Notes under the pieces: generated by a model
Told to the model about the DNA's origin: nothing
The model's database searches: none
What the model saw: only the letters and a program-made list of their open reading frames with translations
NCBI GenBank assembly: GCA_963082975.1
Contig: OY720346.1
Coordinates: 45,671,296-45,735,295, forward strand
Length of the DNA: 64,000 nucleotides
Direction: 5' to 3'
Source of the DNA: Labia minor
Taxonomy: Eukaryota > Arthropoda > Insecta > Dermaptera > Spongiphoridae
Made by a program: the position numbers and the translations under genes
Shown here: positions 11,325-22,213 of the stretch, one piece after another
Layout: each line of letters starts with the position of its first letter
How positions within the stretch are numbered: position 1 is the stretch's first letter

Positions 11325-12672
11325 GGGTGACCCAGCCAGTAGTTGAACCCCTTCCAGTAGTTGAACAAATTACCAAAAATCCTCCTAAATCTCAAGAGGA
11401 AACATGCTTGGAACGTGAAATTTTATTTTATTTTTAAGTTGATATGTTGTCACAACTGAAACACCTATCGTCTGCTGCACGTGACTTAAGTACTCAGAGA
11501 TATTATTTTTTTTCTCAAATGAAATGCTTGTTTTTGCATTCACGACTGGTCTACTGAAAATACGGTAAGTAAAAGTAATCCACGTGCATCCTAGTCATTT
11601 TTAGAGATATTTTTACCGAATTGGTCTTAAATTAAAGCTAAAGGACTACATTTTGAAGCATGATATTAAGGTATAGATATTTTTTATTTTTTAGAGCTCT
11701 AAACTGACTGTTCAACTAATGGCACTGTTAAAATGCACAAATTCCAGTAATTGAACAGTGGTGAACGTTGCCCGCCATCGAAGATCACCAGACTGTGAAT
11801 GTTCAATCCCTCTTATACCTTGAATCCCTCTTCCCCAAGGGTAGGCCTGAAGAATTTAGAAAAGTGCAGGGGAGGAGTGGGAGGCTAATATTGAGGCCCG
11901 TGAACTGTTTCAGTTTTGGAAAAGGCTTCGGAGCAAATGTCTTAATGAAACTCAGACAAATGGCCTTTTGTCTGAGTGTATTGAAAAAGAGCCCGAAATT
12001 AATCATAATTTTGATGCCTCACCTTCAGCATTGAATGTTAGTGCAATCCAAGCAACACTTTCAAGACAAACGGACTCGCCTAAAGTAAAGTAAAGTAAAA
12101 CCAGGAATCTGTATGCAGTAACGGGACTCGACTCCCAAAGCAATTTCGTATCAAAAGTATAAAAAAATTTTAAAAATATTTTTAATTTTGTATCTTATGT
12201 GTATATTGCCGATTGGTGTTTGTTTGAAATAAATAAATAAATATATGTATTATTGTTATTATTATTATTATAATTTAAACATTGAGCAATGTTTGGAATG
12301 TGAATCAGCCTTGTATTGTGTTATGAGTGCTCAAGCTATAGGCCTAGATATTTGTTAAGTCGTTTTGGATGTGTACCTAAAATTAAAATAAAAAAAAACT
12401 ATGAAATAACGGGTGTTCAATTACTGGAATATCGAGCGTTCAAAAACTGGACATGTCTATTCAACCACTGGGATAAAATCATAAAAAATGTTGTGAATTT
12501 TTTTTTGCTTTTTATTTTTCAGTTAAGCACTGTTTAATAATTTTTTTAATAACTACAATAATAAAGCTTTGTTAAAAATCCATTAGCTTAGTTTTACGGC
12601 TAATAGTATAGAACTTACAACAGGTTCCGTGGTAAACTTGCTTTATTTGTTCAACTACTGGCTGGGTCACCC
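11325..12672 (+). mobile_element. TA-flanked DNA transposon, Tc1/mariner-pogo-like
   Basis: Perfect 24-bp inverted termini start GGGTGACCCAGCCAGTAGTT and are flanked by TA (11323-11324 and 12673-12674). Length is 1348 bp. The body has a broken reading frame at about 11771-12094. The termini and TA duplication fit the Tc1/mariner-pogo superfamily, but no DDE transposase domain can be read, so this copy looks non-autonomous. Confidence 0.7.
11771..12094 (+). pseudogene. Remnant ORF of the TA-flanked transposon
   Basis: A frame beginning PAIEDHQTVN shifts near 11868 into EEWEANIEARELFQFWKRL and continues to a stop near 12094. The charged tail would suit the C-terminal region of a pogo-type transposase, but I do not recognise the family with confidence. 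Confidence 0.35.
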
Positions 12673-12846
12673 TATATTATAAATAAAATAAAATTAAAAA
12701 TGTTTATATTTATTATTTATGTATCCATATCTGTTTTTTAATACATTAATAGATATATTAAAATTATTTGAAATTGTTTCTATAGCTGCTAATTAATTTA
12801 CTTCAAACCGTCGGTCGGTTCGGACCTGGCCACAGGTCAACTTATT

Positions 12847-13899
12847 TTTGGATTAAAAAAGTAATACTATTTCAATTTAATTTTTATAAATTATAAATGA
12901 TAAATATAATTCAAAAAACAAAGGTAAACCAAAATATTTATACTTATTTTTAAATTTAAACAAACTTTTTAATGATTTATATTGAATTAATAGTTTATAA
13001 ATTAAATTTTTAATTGCAAATATTATTTAATTTCATTCAAAAAATTTACATTTTAATCAAGTAAATAATCTATATTTTTATATTAACCACCGGATCATTG
13101 AATCCATCATGCTGAAGCCAGCTAGTTAGATCTGCAACGGGAAAGAAGAAATGGAAAAAGCAAAAGTACTCGCATGATCTATCAAGATATTTATTCTGTT
13201 ATGCTATGGTATGCTATGCTATGGTTATCAACAAAACACGGAGAAAATCTCTAAAAGTGTGTGTATAATAAATTATTAAAATCTATGCCTCTTCAATGAA
13301 GAATATTCGTCGTATTATGATGCCTGGTCACACGTAGAGTAGAAAAACCTCTCGATTTATTACCAGAAGGTGAAACAAACAATATCCTTATTCCAAAAGT
13401 ATTCTACTGGTAATAAACGCATTGGATTAATACGTCTACCTATTTTACTTTCAGTAACATCTAGATGTGCAAGAAGGGAAGACAAAAAAAATACAATTTA
13501 GTCTCTATTTTCCAAGTCTACTATCCAAAGTCGACATAAAAATTATTGCAGACATGAGGAGGAAGGGTTTTTAACCGGTAAAAGTCCGGATCTACCTTGT
13601 TAAACAACAACGATTAACGACGATAGTCCATGAGGATTTTCCACCCTCCTCAAGACAGAAAAAACATTTATTTTATATATATTGAAGATGTTTTTCATTT
13701 GTTTTAATAAATACCTACTTAACAATTGTACAACTTAAAGCTCTTCTGTATTTATGCAACTTTTTTTTACATTACATTCGATTTTAATTATTATTTTCAT
13801 CCATTTTGTTTCAATCAGTATATTAATTACATAAAACATTAATTTTATTTTGTGTTCATATTCAAAATTTATCTTCATTTAATCACTAAATATATTATA
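12847..13899. other. Spacer, no gene recognised
   Basis: 12850-13080 is plain AT-rich DNA. 13080-13680 is of mixed composition, with no splice-bounded exon, RNA gene or element terminus that I recognise. Confidence 0.5.
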
Positions 13900-15298
13900 C
13901 TAGCTGATCCGAGCGCCTTCCAGGCGCTCTCCACACCTAGACGGGGGCTCCGCCCCCTGTACCCCCGAGTGATACATGGTATTTGGTTAAGAGTAGTAAA
14001 AGGTTTTCATCCATTTTGTTTCAATCAGTATATTACATAAAACATTCATTTCTTTTTGTGTTCTTATTTAAAATATATTTTAATTTAATCAGTAAATTAA
14101 TTATATATATTATTATTGTATATGTTATATCTATCTCTGTGACTCTAAGGAACTCGAAAGTTCTTGGCCGCAGCAACCACATTTCTCCAAGTGTCCCTAT
14201 CCTGAGCCCTTGTCCCATCTCTCTTACGTCCCTTCCTACACGTCCTTGGTCTTCCAAGCGGACGTTTTCCAATCCAATATCATTTTCCTCTCCCATTCTA
14301 GCCACGTCCCCTGCCTATCGCAGCTTTTTCGCTTTTATAACCCTAACTATTTCTGAAGATGCATAGAGGTCATGCAATTCGTCTTCATGCAGTCTCCGCC
14401 ATTCCCCGGTGACCTCATCTTTCTTTGGCCAATAAATGCTGGAAAGAATACTCTGAATCTACTCTCATCTCCCAGGGTCATAGACCATGCGTCCCACCCA
14501 TATAATACAACAGGCAAAATAATTGGTTTATATATTTTAATTTTGATTCCTTTTGATAATAATTTTGATGAGATAAGCCTCTTTACTGCATGATAACAGG
14601 CGTTTCCCGATTACAACCTCGATTTAAATTCTTCTCAAATATTATTATCCTTCGTGATTACATTCAATTTTTCTACATATTCAAATTCTACATTTTGTAT
14701 ATAGATTTTGTTACTAAATATTTTTTCTTATCACTATTAATTTCAATCTGAATTAGAAGAAAATTATAAATTACCTCCTCTTTCAGCCCATTTACCTATC
14801 CAGGCATCTTAATTTCTTAACACTCCGTTTTTTTTAAATTTAAAATAGAAAGAATAGAAATAGTTTTAAATTATATTCGAATGGTCTATTATATTCTATA
14901 TTCCAGTATTTTTTTCTGAATTTAATACCAAGTTGATTTTCAAAATTTACCATTCGTTATGCATATGATTGATTACATGTGTTAAAATTTAAAAAAATTC
15001 AAATATTCTAATTTTTAAATTTATATATATTTCTGTTTGTTCTTTATTTTACATATGTACAAAACATGATAACGATTAAAACGAATGTTTAATAATAATG
15101 ACGAAGTAAACGCCTATTATAATAATAGCAGACCCGGCAAAGCTTCGCTTTTGCATGTGTGTCTAATAATGTATTAAATGAATATACTTAATTGAAATTT
15201 TAGTTTTAATTGCACTTTTTTTTGTTTTTTATTTTTATTTATTTTTATTGGAATTATTACAAATAATAATAATAATAATATACCGTTTAATACCTGAA

Positions 15299-15331
<33 letters not shown>

Positions 15332-15715
15332 TTATTAAATGAATATAATTGAAATTTTATTTTTTATTGGATTTTTTTTTTTTGTTTTTTATTTTTATTT
15401 ATTTTTATTGGAAATATTAGAAAATATTTATTGTAGCGCTTTAGCATAAACAATGTTTTTTGTATCACCAATACCATCTTTTGTGTAAAGTGGATAAGAG
15501 CCCCTGGCATTTAGACAACCGGCAACACTTGTTTTCAAATTTAAATTGTATTATTTATTTATTTTATATAATTTTGGATAAATTAATTTTGGATTTAACT
15601 GCACTAAAACTTTCCCTGGGATGCCCACAACAATCCCTGAAAGTTTTACCGTAATCGGACGGGTAGTTTTTGAGTATTTGACAGACACACAGACATTGCC
15701 TTTTATATATATAGA
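13900..15715 (-). mobile_element. Helitron H-B with LINE cargo
   Basis: On the minus strand it begins TCTATATATATAAAAGGC (15715) and ends with a GAGCGCC-TGGAA-GGCGCTC hairpin followed by CTAG (13903-13900); flanks are A and T. The 3' end matches the Helitron at 30913-36413, including CGGGGGCTCCGCCCCC. Inside is a reverse transcriptase C-terminal fragment. A second possible end near 15125 (GCAAAAGC...GCTTTGCC hairpin) could mean two Helitrons share the region. No Rep/helicase is present. Confidence 0.65.
14120..14760 (-). pseudogene. LINE reverse transcriptase C-terminal fragment
   Basis: Broken frames read WSMTLGDESRFRVF, then ARMGEENDIGLENVRLEDQ and ERWDKGSG-type stretches, the thumb/C-terminal tail of an RTE-like non-LTR reverse transcriptase. 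The same family occurs in the Helitron at 35454-35990. Stops and frameshifts are frequent. Confidence 0.6.
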
Positions 15716-16313
15716 TATCATTATTGTATATGCACGCTAGTTCTGAATTGTGCTTTTTTTGTACTGCTGAGAGCGTAGTTGAGGTGGATCGAATAAAATT
15801 AATAAAATAAATGAATTTATTAATAAAGATTTTATTGAATAGTGAAATTTATTAAAAATTTAACTGAAATAATATTCCCATTTCGAATTCATCCTTTTGT
15901 TCTTCTTTGGCATAACAGGTGACTGACGTACTTACTGTTGTATTTTTTTTTAATTTTATAAGTTCTTTGGATTATTATTGTGCGTAATTTTCATTTTTTA
16001 ATTTGCCATGAATTTAATTTGATCTGTTAATTCCAGAACAACTTTTTTAGGGCCCTCTCATGAGGAACAGGCACTAGATTTTTTAACTAATTCTAAAAAA
16101 GAAAATGTTTTTTTTATTCTTATTGAAAGTGGACCTCAATATATGAAATATTTTTCTCTCTGGAAAAATTTATAATATCTTTTTCTTTTAAATAGACAGG
16201 CATTTCTTTATCTTGACAATTATACTTATATTTTAGAAGACTTTTGCATTTTTTATATTCAGTAGTGGTTATTTTCGCCACAAAACCTAACTACAAATAT
16301 CAACATTAATTTA
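15716..16313. other. Spacer with a short open stretch
   Basis: A 55-codon open frame on the minus strand (16288-16120, reading FVAKITTTEYKKCKSLLKY near its start) has no recognised family and no clear splice signals. Otherwise no gene is seen. Confidence 0.35.
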
Positions 16314-16314
16314 C

Positions 16315-16692
16315 AATAAGTTGACCTGTGGCCAGGTCCGAACCGACCGACGGTTTGAAGTAAATTAATTAGCAGCTATAGAAACAATTTCAAATAATTT
16401 TAATATATCTATTAATGTATTAAAAAACAGATATGGATACATAAATAATAAATATAAACATTTTTAATTTTATTTTATTTATAATATATATGCAAGACCA
16501 GGCTGTGACGTCATGAATGGCTGGATGACGTCATATAATTTTAAATCAAGAAAAAACTAATAAATATGATTTTCCCGAGGATAAAACCAATAAAAAGTGC
16601 ATGATTCGTGGAGATATATAAAAAATTCTCCTCATGTGAAATTTGGTGTGAAAACAATACCTCCCATACTATCTATCGTCGGTCGGTAAAAA
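16315..16692 (+). repeat. RepA copy, internally deleted
   Basis: Both RepA ends are present, from the GACCTG hairpin to GTCGGTCGGTAAAA, with TGACGTCA at 16506-16513 and 16526-16533. The microsatellite section is deleted. Confidence 0.7.
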
Positions 16693-16837
16693 CGTGTCTA
16701 ATGGGTAAAACGCTGATAACTATAACAAGAAAGGTGGCACAAATTTTCTAATCTTTAAGATATTATATCCCATTTGAAGTAATACTCTATTTCAAAAAAA
16801 ATATTCAGTTAATTATGGCGTGATAGTAGAAAATAAA

Positions 16838-19027
16838 TTATTTTATTTTATTTCGTTTTACAATTTTTAATTTTAAAATTTTATTAGATGCAAGAAACAA
16901 TGAATAAGGATGATATGTAAATTTCGCTGGTATATATGTTGGCTTCAAAAAATTATAATTTCTTAATAAAAGTGTCAATACCAGTTTTGTTTGAAGAAAT
17001 CCAAATCGAGCACCTGTAAAAAATGAATAAATAAAAAAATAAAAAAAATTCATTTTTATTTTAATTTTTAATTACTTAAATTATGCATTTTGACATGAAG
17101 AGTAATCATTTAAAGATATCTTTATCTCACCTGACTCTTTTATATTTAAAAGAATATATAATAAACTAATTAAAAAAAAATTATAATTATAATACGTAAT
17201 ATAAACAAATTTCTTTGGAAGAAAAATTAACCAAAACTCATAATTTTGCTATCTAACCATTAAAATATCTCAGTCCTTTTACCCTCCAACAAAATTCTAT
17301 ATTCAGATGAACAATTAATATTACTAAGACATATAATATTTACCAATACAATTGCGTGGCCCGTCTCCAAAAGGTAAATAAACATATTTAGGACGTTTCG
17401 ATACATTTTCTTCATTGAATCGATCTGGATCAAAACGTTCGGGATCCGGAAAATATTGTGGATCATGATGCAATCCATATATAGGAATTATTAATTTTAA
17501 GCCTTTATCAAGGCGAACAATACTCTTATTATTTCCACATTGGATTTCGATCGGTTTTGTCACTTGCCGATTTATTATTGTTACAGGTGGATATTTTCGA
17601 AGTGTTTCTGAAAGACAAATAAAGTAAAAATGATTTACCACACAATTATTTCGAAAGTTTATTGTAAATTTATGAAATTTATAAAAATAATTAAATGAAT
17701 CAAAAAATAACATTATTTTATTTGAATATTATTCTATAAAGATAGTTATATAATTTGTTTTTTAATTAATAATATCTTAAATAGACTATAAGTTAGTTAA
17801 GGAGAAATTATTTGTAAAAATGTTAAGTATAAATTATCCCAAATATCAGTATAAATAATTATGTTCTGAATTTAAGTTTAATGTAATATGTAAAATAAAT
17901 AATAAAAAAATTAATAGTTTACCATTAATAACATTGTCTAAATAATGTAATTCTTTCAAAGAATCGTAGTTGAATTCATTATATTGTTCAAAAACTTGAT
18001 CGATTTCTTTTTGTAATTTTTTTTGAATATCAGGATTCTTGGCTATTTCATAAAGTGCATTACTCATTGTACTTGACGATGTTTCAAAACCAGCCAGAAA
18101 GAAACCATAAGCTTGAGCAGCACACTGTTCAATGGTCAATCCTATACCATCATCTTTGATCACTTTACCATTGCTTTCATCATCAGTAATTTTTTGATTA
18201 TTTTTCAATTGTATCAACATTTGCATAAAATCATTAATTTTCACATTATTTTCTTCACGATATTGAATTGTTTCTGTTACAATATTGATAAAAAATTGTT
18301 GCATTTTTGGATTTAATGATTTTAATTTAAACAAATTTCTTATTGCTGGGGCTAAAATTTTCAACCCTATTACAAACATACTTTTGATCGAAATTTCAAC
18401 AGATATTTTGCACATTTTATAAAATTCGGAATTTGGATTTTCAATACAATTCGATTCAATCCCAAATCCACATTCTGATATAATATCAATTACTAACCGA
18501 TCAAAAAATTCTTTTGGTTCAATCTCTTCACCATCAAATTTTTCTAAAAATTTTATTAGTTTATTGGAACGTTTTTCAATAATATGAAACATTTGTTTAA
18601 TTTTAGTAGAAGAAAAAGTTGGAGTTAATTTATTTCTTAAATTACGCCATTTTTTACTATAAAGAAAAAATAAATGTCCGGTTAATGGATCAATTTTTTC
18701 ATTAATAATAAATCCTCGATTTACAAAACTATTAAATTCAGTAATCAATATTTGCTTAATTAAATCAGGATCAGTGATAATTAAAGTTGAATCATTAAAT
18801 CGAAATGTTCCTACAGCCGGTAAATGTTTATATTTTTTATAAATATCACCTACCAATATTCCTAATATTTTTTTGCCGAAAATATTATCTTTCCAATTGC
18901 CATAAGGAAATTGAAGAGGTTCTGCTTGGGCTATATTTCGTTTTATAAAATATTTATACCTCTTTTGAAAATTATAATAAATGAATATAAACAAGCACAG
19001 TGAAAATAGAATAATTTCAACCAACAT
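16838..19027 (-). CDS. Cytochrome P450, CYP6-like, copy 2
   Basis: Exons 19027-17923, 17607-17344 and 17013-16838 have the same lengths and phases as copy 1 and give 514 aa. It keeps an N-terminal anchor, AGFETS at 312-317, ETLR at 369-372, PDRF at 429-432 and a canonical heme loop FGDGPRNCIG at 448-457. Exon 1 is nearly identical to copy 1 (about seven changes in 368 residues), while exon 3 differs at about eight of 58, so similarity falls toward the 3' end. The consensus heme loop makes this the more conventional duplicate. A role in xenobiotic oxidation at the ER is inferred from the family. Confidence 0.94.
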
Positions 19028-19244
19028 TTTTTACACTTTCAATACTTTACGAATTAAATTTATTTGTAATGAAAATGTTTTTATATAGCAAATTGTCTAT
19101 TGACTTATATAATTTTTTAATATAATTAATTATTTTTGATCAATTATTTATTGAATACCCAAAATAAATTTAATTTATTTTTTTGTTTTTAATAGATTAT
19201 TTTTTTGTTTTCTTGTTGTCTACGATAATAAATTATTTGCATGG

Positions 19245-19320
19245 TTACCTCTTATATAGCCTCTCGATAGTTTTATATCGAACTGCTCCGAATGTCTCTC
19301 TTGTCAGACAGTAGACTCCT
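19245..19320 (-). promoter_or_regulatory. Likely promoter of P450 copy 2
   Basis: The block matches that upstream of copy 1, with a GCTATATAAGAGG box on the minus strand (19250-19260 region) and the GTCTGACAAGAGAGAC motif. Homology continues to about 19528 in the inverted copy at 25111. Confidence 0.4.
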
Positions 19321-20189
19321 CAAGAGTTGTAAATTTTTTTTATAATGTCCGAAATATGTTTTTATTTATTTTACTTCACTCAGTATATTGAAAATTTGTT
19401 TGTTTTTTTTTCATTTTGTTATCATATTTATATTTTAATTTACTCATTTTATAAACTTTTTTTGCTAACTATAAAATACATTTATTTATTCATATTATGA
19501 AACATTCGTTACTATTTATAAATACAAAGAGCTGTCTTCAGCAAATTCAATTTTCATTCATTTAATTTTGTTTTAATTATTAAAATTTTGTTATTAAAAC
19601 TTTAACATTTAAATTTCATTTTTAAAATTATTATTAACTTGATAAAACAGTAAAAATTTTCTTTTTATTTATTAGTATTCATAAAATGTATTGCCTGCTT
19701 TTAACTAGAATAATAATATAATTCATTTATTATTAAATAATAAATTTATTAAATTAATTAAAATGCTATTTATATAGAGTTTATTAAATAAATGAATTGA
19801 TATTTACTTAATTATTAGAAAATAAAATAAAATGTACGCAGACAGCTTAGGTAATGTAAACATCTTTTGAGACACCATGTAGCACTAACAATAATCTGAA
19901 TTACGCTTTGAATGAATATCAAAGAGTATTATAAAAATTTAAAAAAATTATTTTTGAGTTTTTGATTAGATATTGATAAAATTTAAAGCTTACATTCAAA
20001 TAGAGATATATATAATTCTATATAGTATATAGAAATAATACTTGTGATTGTAATTAATTCCTTAACTTTAGGGGCTGAGTTTTGTAATAGATTAAGAAAA
20101 AAGATAATATCTATATTTCTGTTTGCATCTAATATAGCTTTAATTATTAGAGTGACGAGGGTTTAGACCCCCGATCCCCCTGATTCTTG
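19321..20189. other. Spacer upstream of P450 copy 2
   Basis: The first 200 bases are repeated inverted at 25111-25330. The rest is AT-rich with no gene recognised. Confidence 0.5.
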
Positions 20190-20302
20190 ATATCACATCG
20201 AAAAAGAAAAATATCCGTTACTAAAACGGCCCAGAAAACATATGGATCGTACTGGTTTTAACATTAGTACCGGGACCCCGAGCCTCGGCTCGGTACTTAA
20301 GT
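20190..20302 (+). repeat. Inverted-repeat segment plus hairpin end
   Basis: 20192-20265 is the reverse complement of 24486-24558. It is followed by a GAGCCTCGGCTC palindrome within GTACCGGGACCCCGAGCC, which recurs inverted at 38287-38316. Confidence 0.6.
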
Positions 20303-20319
20303 TAAAAAAAATGATTCAT

Positions 20320-20480
20320 TATTATTGGATTTGGCTGGTAATATTAATACCTGGGACACCGAGCTCTCGCTCTACCCTTTAAAAAATATTGATACACAAT
20401 TCTTTAATTATTTATTACAATTATTAAATGTTACACATTTGCATCAATCTGATTAAAATTAATGAACTTGTGCTCCTCAA
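20320..20480 (+). repeat. RepF copy
   Basis: It carries GGATTTGGCTGGTAATATTA, the GAGCTCTCGCTC palindrome and the CATCAATCTGATTAAAAT tail, as at 4101-4270. Confidence 0.55.
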
Positions 20481-20840
20481 TAATACATAAATATATAATA
20501 TATAGGTACATATATTTTTTTTCTATAGTGTTTTTTTGAAAAACTGTTTAGCGCCCCAAGTGGTTATAAAACAAACTAAAGACAAAAAAACGTGCTTTGC
20601 AGCTTTTCGGAATTAAAAAAGCAAAATTGGCAGTCGTGGGACTGGCCGACAGAAGTGAAAACTTCTGCGTAAGAAATTTTAAAACAGACGAAATTCGCGC
20701 TATTTCACGAGAAAGATGAATTTCATATGCATGTATATATATATAACTTATATATTATTTTAAACATATATTTTAAACAAATTTGTAACTTATATTTATA
20801 TATATATAAATACACAACTTTGTTTAAAATATTGCAATAC

Positions 20841-20991
20841 GAACTGTTTTATAATTCTTATCTCTAACATAAAATATATATTTATTATGTGAAGTTCATT
20901 TCGTATAATTTTGATTATATATGTATATATGAAATGAACTTTACATAATAAATATATATTTATATGTTAGAGATAATTTATAAAACAGTTC
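20841..20991. repeat. Long hairpin palindrome
   Basis: Arms 20841-20907 and 20926-20991 are about 65 bases each and near-complementary, from GAACTGTTTTATAA to TTATAAAACAGTTC, with a loop of about 18 bases. Each arm carries CTCTAACAT and AATATATATTTATTATGT. It could be a small MITE-like or foldback element, or a structured transcript. Confidence 0.65.
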
Positions 20992-21529
20992 TAATGACAA
21001 TTCAAATTTCGCGCTCTGTTATAAGAAATTTGAAAGCAGATGGTTTCATGGTGTTGGTCACGATCACGCGAGTTCTATACTTTTTCCCCATCCCGCAAAA
21101 GTGCTCAACGCCGCTAAAGAAGTTTTCACTTCAAAAATTATTTAATATTTGGAAATATATCTGACTTATAGAAAAAATGAATATTAATTAAAGAAAGAAA
21201 TAGTTTTTAAAATATCCTGAATAATATGTAACAATTTTCAAGATAGAAATTTATTACAATATTACAATTATTAACTGTTGCATCATTGCATCAATCTGAT
21301 TAAAATGAATGGAACTTCGGGTACTCAATAATAATAAATAAAATAATATTAATAAATATATTGAATAATATTTTATTGAAAAAATATTAAAACTTATAAA
21401 ACTATCTAAAACTTTATTAATAAAAGAACAATGAATAAATAAATATAGAATAGTAATTTATTAAAAAGTAAACAATAGATAAAAAGAAAAAAAAATAACA
21501 AAATCATTATTTTCATTTTTAAATAACGA

Positions 21530-21597
21530 TTCACCCGGCGAGTTTCGAACCGACGAAATCCACTCGTTAAAACATCAGTCCAACCGCTGGACTATAT
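21530..21597 (-). repeat. tRNA-like pol III promoter, SINE head candidate
   Basis: On the minus strand an A-box-like TAGTCCAGCGGTTGGA (about 21594-21579) and a B-box-like GGTTCGAAACTCGCC (21552-21538) are separated as in a tRNA gene. The acceptor and T stems do not pair, so it is not a working tRNA. A tRNA-derived SINE head or tRNA pseudogene fits best. Confidence 0.4.
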
Positions 21598-21851
21598 GTA
21601 TTTAGATAAAAAATTGTCATTTTTTTACTGTCTTAGCAGGCAGTATTAAAAATTTTGACGTTTTCCATATAATATATAATTTTCAATTAAGAAATTAATA
21701 ATGAAGCTGTATGTTTCAAGAGATATCATCAATAAAACTTAATTTTTCTTTATAAATACTATATCTAGTGTGAATTTGAAAAAAATCGTTAGAGCGGTTT
21801 TTGAGAACCAATATATATAGATAAATACATATATACAATTTTAGCTAGCAT

Positions 21852-22065
21852 AATAAGATAAGATTCCCTGAAATTTTCAAAGTCAAGGCTGAGCATCGTT
21901 TCTTAGTAATTTCACATGTAGATAAGGAAACAAAATTAAATAAAGTGTGTCCTTTTATCTCACTATATATATAAGACGCATTTGTGGTCTGTTTGTTTGT
22001 CTGTTCCCTTATAATAAGATCCAGATAACCAAATATCGTGAAATTTGCTATACGTACACAAAATT
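21852..22065 (+). repeat. Left arm of long inverted repeat
   Basis: This arm is the near-perfect reverse complement of 24285-24490. It contains a Helitron-like CACTATATATATAAGACGC start at about 21960 and stops next to the terminus of the old mariner. Confidence 0.75.
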
Positions 22066-22213
22066 ATTAGGTTGGGGAATAAGTTCGTTCTTTTTTTTTC
22101 AAAGCGCTTAATTTAAGTGATTTGTTTGTTGTTTGGGGCAAAAAGTGTTTGTATTCATTAGAAAGTGCTTTTTCTACTCTACAAAACTTTGTTATTCATT
22201 TTTTAATATATTA

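Larger units (their letters stand above)
10851..12846 (-). repeat. RepA copy split by a DNA transposon
   Basis: This copy lies in the opposite direction to the one at 9640-10290. Its pieces are 10851-11324 and 12673-12846; the gap is filled by the TA-flanked element at 11325-12672. TGACGTCA sites lie at 11278-11285 and 11298-11305. Joining the flanks with one TA restores the sequence of other RepA copies. Confidence 0.75.

Noticed and set aside
13600-13660. Possible rRNA or organelle fragment
   Set aside because: Composition differs from the surroundings, but no recognisable rRNA or mitochondrial signature could be read.
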